From: Faeciplasma gallinarum
GTDB lineage: Bacteria > Bacillota > Clostridia > Oscillospirales > Ruminococcaceae
Assembly (NCBI GenBank): GCA_018711085.1
Contig: DVIR01000039.1
Location: 1 to 64,000, forward strand
Direction of reading: 5' to 3'
Length of the DNA: 64,000 nt
This document shows positions 27,218 to 36,157 of the stretch, piece by piece. A model generated the notes under the pieces. That model saw only the letters and a program-made list of their open reading frames with translations, was not told where the DNA came from and did no database searches. Numbering within the stretch: position 1 is the stretch's first letter; the number at the start of each line of letters is the position of its first letter. The position numbers and the translations under genes were made by a program.

Positions 27218-28486
27218 TCAGAACATCTGAACGTATTCCTCTCGCTCTGCTCCGACCGAGACATACTTTACGGGGCAGCCGACCGCTTTTTCTATGAATC
27301 TGATGTACTCAAGCGCCGCCTTGGGAAGATCCTCGGGCTTGCGGCATCCCGACACGTCCCCGAATCCGTCCAGATACTCTATAACCGGCTTTGCGCGGTC
27401 AAGCCTGTAGCCTGTCGGGAAATCGGTTGTGATTTGCCCGTCTATGTCGTAGGCTACGCACACCGGTATCTTGTCCAGATATGACAAAACGTCCATCTTG
27501 GTGAGCGCAATGAAGTCCGCACCCTGAAGTATTACTCCCTCTCTTGAGGCGGGCGCGTCAAACGGGCCTACTCTTCTGGGTCTGCCGGTTGCGGCGCCGT
27601 ATTCTCCGCCTGCCTTTCTGAGGGCTTCCGCCTCGTCGCCGAACATCTCGACGGTGAACGGTCCTTCACCCACGCAAGTAGAGTACGCCTTCATTATTCC
27701 TATTGTGTTGTCAAGCTTTACGCCGGGGATTCCCGCACCGATTGTTGCGTATCCCGCAAGCGTTGTGGAAGAAGAGGTGTAGGGATATATGCCGAATTCT
27801 ATATCTCTGAGCGCGCCGAGCTGAGCCTCAAACATTATGCGCTTTCCGCTCTTTGAGGCGTTCCACAGATATTTTGACACGTCGGTCACATACGGCAAAA
27901 CAACCTCGCCGTACTTTCTTAACCACGCCATCATCTCGTCAGCCTTTACAGGCTCGTGACCGTAGCCGGTGATTGTGAGGTTCTTCCACTCAACTATGTC
28001 CTTGACCTTCTGCTCAAGCACGTCCATGTGGTAAAGGTCGTCCATCCTTATGCCCTTTTTCATGTACTTGTCGGCATAAACGGGAGCGATTCCGCGCCTT
28101 GTTGAGCCGAATTTCTTGTCGGCAAGGCGCTCTTCCTCCATGATGTCGAGCATCTTGTGGTAAGGCATGCATATTATCGCTTTGTCACTTATTTTAAGGT
28201 TGTCAGGCGTTATCTTTATGCCCTTTTCGGTGAGAGTTGATATCTCGTTCGTGAGGTGCTCTATGTCTATTACCATGCCGTTGCCCATGACGTTTACCGT
28301 CGTCTCACGGAGTATTCCGGAGGGGAGAAGGTTCAAAATAAACTTTCCTCTCTCGTTTATAACCGTGTGACCGGCGTTGTTTCCGCCCTGGTAGCGGCAG
28401 ATGATATCATAGTCGCTTGACAGAAGGTCAACCATTCTGCCCTTTCCTTCATCTCCCCAGTTTATTCCTACGATTGCTGTAAGCAT
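27218..28486 (-). CDS. purA: adenylosuccinate synthetase
   Basis: This 422-residue GTPase joins IMP and aspartate to adenylosuccinate, on the way to AMP. The N-terminal GDEGKGRMVD contains the catalytic Asp; the usual GKGK is GKGR here. GGNNAGHT and TGRPRRVGPFD follow. It lies between purB and carA in one direction. Confidence 0.96.
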   Translation of the reverse strand: MLTAIVGINWGDEGKGRMVDLLSSDYDIICRYQGGNNAGHTVINERGKFILNLLPSGILRETTVNVMGNGMVIDIEHLTNEISTLTEKGIKITPDNLKISDKAIICMPYHKMLDIMEEERLADKKFGSTRRGIAPVYADKYMKKGIRMDDLYHMDVLEQKVKDIVEWKNLTITGYGHEPVKADEMMAWLRKYGEVVLPYVTDVSKYLWNASKSGKRIMFEAQLGALRDIEFGIYPYTSSSTTLAGYATIGAGIPGVKLDNTIGIMKAYSTCVGEGPFTVEMFGDEAEALRKAGGEYGAATGRPRRVGPFDAPASREGVILQGADFIALTKMDVLSYLDKIPVCVAYDIDGQITTDFPTGYRLDRAKPVIEYLDGFGDVSGCRKPEDLPKAALEYIRFIEKAVGCPVKYVSVGAEREEYVQMF

Positions 28487-28567
28487 AGTTAGTACTTGCC
28501 CTTGTAGCCCCTTCGGACCAAAGGCGCTCCTTTCCTGAAATTAGAGTCGGCTCAAAAGTCCGGATGG

Positions 28568-29998
28568 TTATACGTTTATTACAGTGCTGACCTCGCCCAT
28601 CTGGTTTTCGGGCTTTGCAAGCTCCTGCCTTACCTGCTCCAAAAACTCCTCGGTCTGCTCCTTTGCGCGTCCCGTAAAGCCGCCTTCGCTTAGTATGCCG
28701 GCAAGCTCTTCCTTTGTTATGTTGAATACCGGATCGGCTGCTATTCTGTCGAGCAGGTCGTTGTCTGCGCCGTACTGCTTGATGGCTTTTGCCGCAGCTA
28801 CCGCATGCGTGCGTATCGCCTCATGCAAAACCTGCCTGTCTCCGCCCTTCTTGACGCAGTACATGAGTATGTTCTCCGTCGCGATGAAGGGAAGCTCCTC
28901 CATAAGATGCTTTTGTATTACGTTGGGGTATACGGACATGCCGTTTACAATGTTGATGTAAAGGGTCAGTATGCCGTCTACCGCTAAAAATGCCTCCGGA
29001 ACGCTTATGCGGCGGTTTGCCGAGTCGTCAAGCGTTCTTTCAAACCACTGCTCGCTTGCCGTCATTGCGGGATTCATCGCATCCGCTATAACGTACCTTG
29101 CAAGAGACGCTATTCTTTCGGAGCGCATGGGGTTGCGCTTGTATGCCATTGCGGACGAGCCGACCTGTCCAGATTCAAACGGCTCGTCAACCTCTTTGAG
29201 GTGGGACAAAAGCCTTATGTCGTTTGAAAACTTGTGCGCGCTCTGAGCTATGCCGGAAAGGACTGAAAGCGTGAAGTAGTCAACCTTTCTTGAATAGGTC
29301 TGTCCGCTGACGGGGTAGGTGTCCTTAAAGCCCATCTTCTGAGCTATGAGGGATTCAAGCTTTTTAACCTTCTCGTGATCGCCGCCGAACAGCTCCAAAA
29401 AGCTTGCGCCCGTTCCGGTTGTGCCCTTGCAGCCCAAAAGCTTGAGGTTGCCCAAGACAAAGTCAAGGTGCTCTAAATCGAGCATCAAATCGTGCAGCCA
29501 AAGCGTAGCACGCTTGCCGAGCGTGGTGGGCTGAGCAGCCTGGAAGTGCGTGTATGCAAGACAGGGCTGAGCCTTGTACTTGTCGGCAAAGCTGCAAAGG
29601 GAGGATATCGCCGCTAAAAGCAGCTTTCTTATCTGCAAAAGCGCACTGCGCTGCTGAATAATATCGGTGTTGTCTCCGACGTAGCAGCTTGTCGCTCCTA
29701 AGTGGATTATCGGCTTTGCCTTCGGGCATGCAAGACCGTAGGTGTATATGTGCGCCATTACGTCGTGCCTTACGACCGCCTCGCGCTCCGCTGCGGTCTT
29801 ATAGTCGATATCGTATATGTGCTCCTTCATCTCGGCGATCTGCTCGTCGCTTATGTCAAGCCCCAGCTCCTTTTCGCTCTCGGCAAGGGCTATCCACAGC
29901 TTTCTCCACGTGGAGAACTTGGTATCGTCAGAGAAGATGTGCTGCATTTCCTTGCTTGCGTATCGCTTGCAAAGCGGGTTCTCATATCTGTCCGACAT
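28568..29998 (-). CDS. purB: adenylosuccinate lyase
   Basis: This 476-residue member of the fumarase/aspartase superfamily cleaves SAICAR and adenylosuccinate, so it acts in both IMP and AMP synthesis. The signature GSSAMAYKRNPMRSE, the histidine block LGATSCYVGDN and TGTGASF are visible. AAGGGAGAG precedes the ATG. It follows purC by 28 bases. Confidence 0.97.
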   Translation of the reverse strand: MSDRYENPLCKRYASKEMQHIFSDDTKFSTWRKLWIALAESEKELGLDISDEQIAEMKEHIYDIDYKTAAEREAVVRHDVMAHIYTYGLACPKAKPIIHLGATSCYVGDNTDIIQQRSALLQIRKLLLAAISSLCSFADKYKAQPCLAYTHFQAAQPTTLGKRATLWLHDLMLDLEHLDFVLGNLKLLGCKGTTGTGASFLELFGGDHEKVKKLESLIAQKMGFKDTYPVSGQTYSRKVDYFTLSVLSGIAQSAHKFSNDIRLLSHLKEVDEPFESGQVGSSAMAYKRNPMRSERIASLARYVIADAMNPAMTASEQWFERTLDDSANRRISVPEAFLAVDGILTLYINIVNGMSVYPNVIQKHLMEELPFIATENILMYCVKKGGDRQVLHEAIRTHAVAAAKAIKQYGADNDLLDRIAADPVFNITKEELAGILSEGGFTGRAKEQTEEFLEQVRQELAKPENQMGEVSTVINV

Positions 29999-30026
29999 TT
30001 TATCTCTCCCTTCAAACTTTTCTTGA

Positions 30027-30725
30027 TTATTCGTTTTCGAGTCTTGACAAAACTTCCTTGTAGCCTTCCATTACGCCGCCCATGTCTCTGCGGAAGCGGT
30101 CCTTGTCCATCTTTTCGTTTGTTTTTGCATCCCAAAGACGGCAGGAGTCGGGCGAAATTTCGTCGCAGAGAATAAGCTCTCCGTCAACTCTTCCGAACTC
30201 AAGCTTGAAGTCGATGAGCTTGATTCCTGCCTTTGCAAACAGGTCTATCATTAGCTGATCTATCTTGAGGGACATCTCCTTGAGCTGGTCAAGCTCGTCC
30301 TGAGTGGCAATTCCCAAAGCGGTTATCTGGCTGTCGTTTATCATGGGGTCGCCAAGCTCGTCGCTCTTGTAGCTGAACTCAACTACGGTGTTCTTGAGCG
30401 CCGTGCCCTCGGGAACGCCGTACTTCTTTGAGAAGCTTCCCGCAGCTACGTTTCTGACTATTACCTCGACCATTACAATTTCAGCTTTCTTGACAAGAAC
30501 GCTTGTCTCGTCAATCACCTTGATTAAGTGTGTCTTTATGCCGTTTGCCATGAGGTACTTGAAGATTATGTTTGAAATCTCGGCGTTGAGCTTGCCTTTT
30601 TCGGGCAAGTCCTCTTTTTTAGCACCGTTTCCGGCAGTGGCTGTGTCCTTGTACTTGATGACGCAGGTCTTAGGATCCTCGCCCTCGTAGACGATCTTAG
30701 ACTTTCCTTCATACAGCATTTTCAT
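30027..30725 (-). CDS. purC: SAICAR synthetase
   Basis: This 232-residue enzyme adds aspartate to carboxyaminoimidazole ribonucleotide. The start MKMLYEGKSKIVYEGED and the signatures VEVIVRNVAAGSFSKKYG and LIDFKLEFG are clear. The ATG at 30725 is preferred; a TTG at 30734 is possible. It heads purC-purB-purA-carA-carB. Confidence 0.96.
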   Translation of the reverse strand: MKMLYEGKSKIVYEGEDPKTCVIKYKDTATAGNGAKKEDLPEKGKLNAEISNIIFKYLMANGIKTHLIKVIDETSVLVKKAEIVMVEVIVRNVAAGSFSKKYGVPEGTALKNTVVEFSYKSDELGDPMINDSQITALGIATQDELDQLKEMSLKIDQLMIDLFAKAGIKLIDFKLEFGRVDGELILCDEISPDSCRLWDAKTNEKMDKDRFRRDMGGVMEGYKEVLSRLENE

Positions 30726-30751
30726 TTTAATCAACCAACCTTTACATATAT

Positions 30752-30779
30752 TTTATATAGTATGCGCCGCCGACGTCAA
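30752..30779 (-). promoter_or_regulatory. possible purC promoter
   Basis: TTGACG and TATAAA with a 16-bp spacer (or TAAAAT with 18) lie about 30-55 bases before purC on the minus strand. The rest of the 281-base gap to purF holds an imperfect CTCTAC/GTAGAG stem but no riboswitch or terminator I recognise. Confidence 0.45.
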
Positions 30780-31006
30780 TCGGCTATGCATAATCAACAA
30801 AGTATCCCGCCGCCCTCGCGGCATAAAAATTTATGTCTCTACACACAACAAGACATAATATCGATTTCTCATATTCCCGTAGAGAAATTAATATTATGCT
30901 TGCGTTAAAAATGTTAGTTTGTGCCTTTAAAAGTTTTCGGGTATCTATGGTGTCGCTTCACGTATGCATGTGCTGCCTGCGCTTGCGTGCATCCCATGCG
31001 CCCGTC

Positions 31007-32461
31007 TTAGTTTTTCGCTCTGCCTCCGCACTCGGAACGTGAACGCTCCGAAAGCTTTGCCTCGAATCTGTCCTTTTGCGTGATCTTCGGGACGGCGGTG
31101 GGGTAGTTGCCGCTGAAGCATGCATCGCAGAATTTGTCCGAATCAATCAGCGCCGAAAGATCCTCTATCGGCAAAAATCCCAGGCTGTCCGCGCCTATGA
31201 TCTTTGCTATTTCGTCCACCGTGTGGCGGCATGCTATCAAATTGTCTCTTGAATCTATGTCTGTACCGTAGTAGCACGGGTTCATAAACGGGGGAGCGGA
31301 TACCCTCATGTGAACCTCGGCTGCCCCTGCCTCGCGAAGAAGCTTGACAATCTGTGCGCTCGTTGTGCCCCTTACGATTGAGTCGTCTATCATCACAACC
31401 CTTTTGCCGCGCACCGTTTCACCGATGACGTTCAGCTTTATCTTGACCTTGTTAAGCCTGTCGTCCTGACCGGGGGATATGAAGGTCCTTCCGATGTATT
31501 TGTTTTTTATAAATCCTATTCCGTACGGTATTTTTGACGCCTGCGCATACCCGAGCGCCGCGTCAAGTCCGGAATCGGGAACGCCTATTACCACATCAGC
31601 GTCCACGGGATGCCGCTTTGCAAGTATTTCTCCGGCCTTTCTTCTCGCCGCATGAACAGACACGCCGTTTATGACAGAGTCCGGACGCGCAAAGTAGATG
31701 TATTCAAATATGCATATTTTCTCGGGAGCGGTGTTGCAGTGCTCTGTAAAGGAGTGGATGCCGTCCTCGTCAAACACGACTATCTCGCCCGGCAGAATAT
31801 CCCTTACAAGCTCAGCTCCGACGGCGTTCAAAGCACAGCTCTCCGAAGCTATGATATACGTTCCGTCCGCTGTTTTTCCGTAGCAAAGCGGCCTGAGACC
31901 GTACTTGTCACGCACCGCTATGAGCTTTGCCGCGGACATGAGCACGAGCGAGTACGCTCCGTCAAGCCGCAAAACAGCCTTGCTCACGGCAGCCTCTATC
32001 GAAGGCGCGGTGAGCCGCTCCTGCGTTATTATATACGCGATGATTTCGGTGTCGCTTGTGGTGTGGAATATTGCTCCCGACATCTCAAGCTCAGAGCGCA
32101 GCTCATATGCGTTGCTTATGTTTCCGTTGTGGGCAAGCGCAAGCTTTCCCTTCATGTGGTTGACCTCAATCGGCTGGCAGTTTGTACGGCCGGTTCGTCC
32201 CGTTGTGCCGTATCTTACATGACCTACAGCCATTGTTCCCATCGGCAGCTTTGACATGGCGTCGCTTGTAAACACGTCGCTCACAAGCCCCACATCCTTG
32301 TGCGAGTAAAATATGCCGTCGTCGCACACTACCATTCCGCAGCTCTCCTGGCCGCGGTGCTGCAAGGCATACAGCCCGTAATACACAAGCCCTGCCACGT
32401 TCTTTACAACCGGAGAGTACACTCCGAATACTCCGCACTCCTCATGTATACTGCCGTTCAT
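31007..32461 (-). CDS. purF: amidophosphoribosyltransferase
   Basis: This 484-residue enzyme commits PRPP to purine synthesis. Like B. subtilis PurF it has a short propeptide (MNGSIHEE) before the catalytic Cys9 of CGVFGVY. The four cysteines that bind a [4Fe-4S] cluster in that type are present, in EKICIFEY, NPCYYG and CDACFSG. MIDDSIVRGTTS is the PRPP site. It overlaps pyrG by 4 bases. Confidence 0.97.
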   Translation of the reverse strand: MNGSIHEECGVFGVYSPVVKNVAGLVYYGLYALQHRGQESCGMVVCDDGIFYSHKDVGLVSDVFTSDAMSKLPMGTMAVGHVRYGTTGRTGRTNCQPIEVNHMKGKLALAHNGNISNAYELRSELEMSGAIFHTTSDTEIIAYIITQERLTAPSIEAAVSKAVLRLDGAYSLVLMSAAKLIAVRDKYGLRPLCYGKTADGTYIIASESCALNAVGAELVRDILPGEIVVFDEDGIHSFTEHCNTAPEKICIFEYIYFARPDSVINGVSVHAARRKAGEILAKRHPVDADVVIGVPDSGLDAALGYAQASKIPYGIGFIKNKYIGRTFISPGQDDRLNKVKIKLNVIGETVRGKRVVMIDDSIVRGTTSAQIVKLLREAGAAEVHMRVSAPPFMNPCYYGTDIDSRDNLIACRHTVDEIAKIIGADSLGFLPIEDLSALIDSDKFCDACFSGNYPTAVPKITQKDRFEAKLSERSRSECGGRAKN

Positions 32462-34083
32462 TGTCTGCCACGCTCCGTTCTGTTTTCTAATGATGCGGCG
32501 ACAAAGCCCAAAAACAGCGGGTGCGGCTTGTCCGGCCTCGATTTGAACTCGGGATGGAACTGCACGCCGACAAAGAAAGGTCTGTCTGAAAGCTCTACCG
32601 TTTCCACAAGCCTTCCGTCCGGAGATGTTCCCGATATGGTCAAGCCCTTTTCGGTGAGTATGTCTCTGAAGTTGTTGTTGAATTCATATCTGTGGCGGTG
32701 GCGCTCGTTTATGAGATTGGTTTTGTAGCAGCGCTCCATCGTCGTATTTGGCGCAATTACACAGGGATAACTTCCCAGACGCAAAGTGCCACCCTTATCT
32801 ATATTATCGCTCTGTCCGGGCATAAAGTCAATAACTTTATTCTTGCATATCTCATCAAATTCGCCTGAATTTGCATCCTTTATTTCCGCAACATTCCTTG
32901 TAAACTCTATCACGGCTATCTGCATGCCAAGACAGATGCCAAAATAGGGAACATTATTCTCTCTGGCGTATTTTGCGGCGAGAATCATTCCCTCTATGCC
33001 TCTGCCGCCGAAGCCTCCGGGAACGAGTATTCCGTCAAGCGGGCTGAGAATTTCGCGGTAGTTTTCTTCTGTGAGGGTTTCGGAGTCTATCCAGCTTATG
33101 TTTACATACGCCTCGAGCGGGTAGCCGGCATGCCTTAACGACTCCGCCACGGAAAGGTATGCGTCGTGAAGCTGAACGTATTTTCCGACAAGTCCGATGT
33201 TTACCTCACGGTTTCTGCACTTTATCATGTCGAGCATTTTCATCCAGTCGCGCAGATCCGGCTCAGGCGTTGTTATGCCCAGCTCTCTGCACACTACAGC
33301 CGAGAAGTTTTTCTTTTCAAGCATTATCGGCACTTCGTAGAGGTTTGAGAGGGTCATGTTTTCAAACACGCAGTCGGGCTTTACGTTGCAGAACATCGAG
33401 ATTTTGTTGAATATAGACTCCTCCAAAGGCTCGTCGCAGCGCAAAACTATGATGTCGGGGCTGACTCCCATGCCCTGCAGCTCCTTTACGGAGTGCTGCG
33501 TGGGCTTTGACTTGTGCTCGTCCGAACCGCTCAAAAAAGGCACTAAGGTGACGTGAATAAAGAGGCTGTTTTCCCGTCCTACTTCAAGGGATATCTGCCT
33601 CGCCGCCTCGATAAAAGGCTGAGATTCTATGTCGCCTATGGTGCCGCCGATTTCAGTGATGACAATGTCCGCCGACGTTTGCTTGCCGACGCGGTATACA
33701 AAGTCCTTAATTTCATTTGTGATGTGTGGTATAACCTGTATCGTAGAGCCTAAGTACTCGCCTCTGCGCTCTTTGTTGAGCACGTTCCAGTACACCTTGC
33801 CGGTGGTGAGGTTGGAGTACTTGTTGAGGTTTTCGTCAATGAACCTTTCATAATGTCCCAGGTCAAGGTCTGTTTCCGCGCCGTCGTCGGTGACGTATAC
33901 CTCGCCGTGCTGATAAGGGCTCATCGTTCCGGGGTCTACATTTATGTACGGGTCGAGCTTTTGAGCGGCAACTTTAAGACCTCTTGCCTTTAAAAGCCTT
34001 CCTAAGGATGCTGCGGTTATGCCTTTTCCGAGTCCGGAAACAACGCCTCCGGTTATAAATATGTATTTTGTCTTGTCAACCAT
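32458..34083 (-). CDS. pyrG: CTP synthase
   Basis: This 541-residue enzyme aminates UTP to CTP with glutamine. The N-terminal synthetase domain begins KYIFITGGVVSGLGKGITAA; the C-terminal glutaminase domain has FGICLGMQIAV and QFHPEF. No purine-rich ribosome site is evident just before the ATG. The leader lacks the attenuator known for B. subtilis pyrG, as far as I can see. Confidence 0.97.
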   Translation of the reverse strand: MVDKTKYIFITGGVVSGLGKGITAASLGRLLKARGLKVAAQKLDPYINVDPGTMSPYQHGEVYVTDDGAETDLDLGHYERFIDENLNKYSNLTTGKVYWNVLNKERRGEYLGSTIQVIPHITNEIKDFVYRVGKQTSADIVITEIGGTIGDIESQPFIEAARQISLEVGRENSLFIHVTLVPFLSGSDEHKSKPTQHSVKELQGMGVSPDIIVLRCDEPLEESIFNKISMFCNVKPDCVFENMTLSNLYEVPIMLEKKNFSAVVCRELGITTPEPDLRDWMKMLDMIKCRNREVNIGLVGKYVQLHDAYLSVAESLRHAGYPLEAYVNISWIDSETLTEENYREILSPLDGILVPGGFGGRGIEGMILAAKYARENNVPYFGICLGMQIAVIEFTRNVAEIKDANSGEFDEICKNKVIDFMPGQSDNIDKGGTLRLGSYPCVIAPNTTMERCYKTNLINERHRHRYEFNNNFRDILTEKGLTISGTSPDGRLVETVELSDRPFFVGVQFHPEFKSRPDKPHPLFLGFVAASLENRTERGRQ

Positions 34084-34144
34084 TGTTATCGACCGTTTGT
34101 TTCGATGCGCGGTTCGCTGCCGCGTGAAACATTCCTTTCCTCAA

Positions 34145-34173
34145 AGTTATGCCAAATAAAGCAGCGCTGTCAA
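34145..34173 (-). promoter_or_regulatory. possible pyrG promoter
   Basis: A perfect TTGACA (34173-34168) is followed at 17 bases by the poor -10 ATAACT. It lies about 65-90 bases before pyrG. A small CGCGG/CCGCG hairpin follows in the leader. Confidence 0.35.
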
Positions 34174-34200
34174 ACACGCCGGCGTCTGTAGCCCATGCGC

Positions 34201-34788
34201 CTACGCGCTGCATTCGTTTATTATTTCCTCGGCAATAGCCTTTTTTGTCATGCATCTGTCCATTGCCTGCTTTTCAATATATCTGTGCGCCTGTGTTTCG
34301 GTCAGATTTTTCTCCGATATCAAAAGAAGCTTTGCACGGTTTACTATCCTTATCTCGGACATCTTTTCTTCAAACGTCGCAGCCTTTTTCTCCATCATCC
34401 TAAGCCGCTCCCTTGTTCCGCACAGCAGCTGCATCGACTGCAATATAAACTGCGCGGAGGCGGGCTTTGATATGGTGAAAATACCCATAGGAGTGAGGCG
34501 CGCGCTGATGTCCTCGTAATGCTCGGCTTTTACAAGCAGCATAACACCCGCGCCGCTCTGTCCGCAGACGTCGGATGCAAGCCTTGTGCCGAATTCGTCC
34601 GGAAGGGGAGAGTTAATCATAACTATGTCGAAGCTGCGTTCGAGCATGATTCTGTGGGCCTCTCCCGCGTCGCAAACCACAATCACGGGATTGTAGCGGT
34701 TTTTGGGGAGAAGCTTTTGAATTGTCTCATTGAATTTTTCGGAGGCTGATACCACCAGCACGCCGTAAATTCGCTCCATTAGCTCCAT
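34201..34788 (-). CDS. ANTAR-domain RNA-binding regulator with degenerate receiver
   Basis: This 195-residue protein has an N-terminal receiver-like fold (residues 5-125), a short coiled coil (130-150) and a C-terminal ANTAR domain (about 145-190, NRAKLLLISEKNLTETQAHR). ANTAR proteins bind paired RNA hairpins and prevent terminators from forming. The receiver looks inactive for phosphorylation: the acceptor position is Asn59 (FDIVMIN) and the acidic pocket reads SASE. It may therefore be controlled by protein contacts, for instance with the neighbouring glutamine-synthetase-like protein. AAGGAG precedes the ATG. It is the last gene of the split glutamate synthase operon. Confidence 0.9.
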   Translation of the reverse strand: MELMERIYGVLVVSASEKFNETIQKLLPKNRYNPVIVVCDAGEAHRIMLERSFDIVMINSPLPDEFGTRLASDVCGQSGAGVMLLVKAEHYEDISARLTPMGIFTISKPASAQFILQSMQLLCGTRERLRMMEKKAATFEEKMSEIRIVNRAKLLLISEKNLTETQAHRYIEKQAMDRCMTKKAIAEEIINECSA

Positions 34789-34812
34789 TATGATTTACTC
34801 CTTATCGTGTTA

Positions 34813-36027
34813 TTAGCGGTTGCAGTAGCACGAAATAATGCCTTCGGGAAGATATTTGCGTATAAATTCGCTGTTTGACGCGCATTCCGATGCAAGCGTT
34901 AAGCTCCTCGGCAGAAGCTTGAATCCGCTTAAATCCAGCGCCGATGCGGTCTGCATGTTTATGTTGCATGCCGGCGGAAGGGCAAGACCTCTTTGCATGC
35001 CCTCTATTCCCGCGTTAATCAAAAGCGAAAATGCAAGATACGGGTTGCACATGGGGTCAGGGGAGCGAAGCTCCGCACGCCTGTTTCCTCCCGAAACCGG
35101 TATTGCGGGGATTCTCACGAGCTGAGAACGGTTTTCGTTCGTCCAGCTCACATACTTAGGAGCCTTGTACGTTCCGAAACGGCGGTACGACGCCTCGGCA
35201 GGGTTTAAAAATACCGTCATGTCGCAGATGTACTCAAGTATTCCCGCCAGAACCGGCGCAAGTATGTCCTCGCCGTCATGGCTTGCCGATATGTTTATGT
35301 GCATTCCGTTTCCCGCGTCGTTTTCAAGCGGCTTGGGGGAGAAGTCTGCATACAAGCCGTACCTCGCGGCAACCGTGCTTACAACAGTGCAAAACGTCAC
35401 CGAATTGTCCGCGGCGCTCAAAGGCTCGGAGTACCTGAACGCTATCTTGTTCTGACCCGGGCCTTCAACGTGGTGGGAGCTTTCGGGGCGTATGCCCATC
35501 TGCTCAAGGGTGAGGCATATCTCTCTTCTGACGTTTTCACCCTTGTCGTCGGGGGCGATGTCCATGTATCCCGCTCTGTCGTACGGTGTGGATGTCGGCT
35601 CGCCGTCCGCGTCCCTCTTGAACAGATAAAACTCCGTTTCCGGCCCAAATTCAAAATTATATCCTAACTTCTCTGCTTTTTCAACAGTGTTTTTTAAAAG
35701 ATTTCTCGTGTCCGCACTGCAATGCGAGCCGTCGGGGTTGTTTATGTCGCAGAACATTCTCACAACCCTTCCGTGCTCAGGTCTCCACGGCAGCACGGCT
35801 ATGTTCGACGGATCGGGCGTCAAAAACAAGTCGGAATGAGACTCGCCGCCGAATCCCTCTATTGCTGAGGCGTCTATGGCTATACCGCGCTCAAACGCCT
35901 TCGGCATCTCGCTCGGCATGACGGAGATGTTTTTTTGCTTGCCGAACACGTCGCAAAAGGTAAGCCTGATAAATTTTACGTCCTCTTCTTCAAGGTATTG
36001 CATGATCTCGTCAGGTGTGTAGCTCAT
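34813..36027 (-). CDS. type I glutamine-synthetase-like protein lacking two metal ligands
   Basis: This 404-residue protein has the full GSI fold but ends about 25-40 residues earlier than B. subtilis GlnA. Many active-site blocks are intact: DASAIEGF, Glu130 and Glu132 in FGPETEF, GNGMHINIS (His243), NRSQLVRIP, and AELRSPDP (Glu319, Arg321). However, the block that reads HHEVAPGQHEIDF in B. subtilis reads HHVEGPGQNKIAF: Val187 and Lys194 replace two glutamates of metal site n1. It may be inactive, or a regulator. It lies between the GXGXG gene and the ANTAR gene. GGAGG is 33 bases before the ATG and nothing better is nearer. Confidence 0.85.
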   Translation of the reverse strand: MSYTPDEIMQYLEEEDVKFIRLTFCDVFGKQKNISVMPSEMPKAFERGIAIDASAIEGFGGESHSDLFLTPDPSNIAVLPWRPEHGRVVRMFCDINNPDGSHCSADTRNLLKNTVEKAEKLGYNFEFGPETEFYLFKRDADGEPTSTPYDRAGYMDIAPDDKGENVRREICLTLEQMGIRPESSHHVEGPGQNKIAFRYSEPLSAADNSVTFCTVVSTVAARYGLYADFSPKPLENDAGNGMHINISASHDGEDILAPVLAGILEYICDMTVFLNPAEASYRRFGTYKAPKYVSWTNENRSQLVRIPAIPVSGGNRRAELRSPDPMCNPYLAFSLLINAGIEGMQRGLALPPACNINMQTASALDLSGFKLLPRSLTLASECASNSEFIRKYLPEGIISCYCNR

Positions 36028-36121
36028 TTTTAATTTCGCCGTCGAAAATATCGAGGCTTTCCTCCTGTTCTCGTTTTATTATAAATCTGCGCATATTTTG
36101 ATTACTTACAGCTTAGTAGCT

Positions 36122-36157
36122 TAGTTCTGAACAAGACGAAGTCTAGTTCTGAACATA
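36122..36157. repeat. short direct repeat GTTCAGAACTA at the end of the GXGXG gene
   Basis: On the minus strand GTTCAGAACTA, which encodes the last residues and stop of the GXGXG-domain gene, is repeated once, with a small AGAC-TTC-GTCT hairpin between the copies. It looks like a local tandem duplication. Confidence 0.55.
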
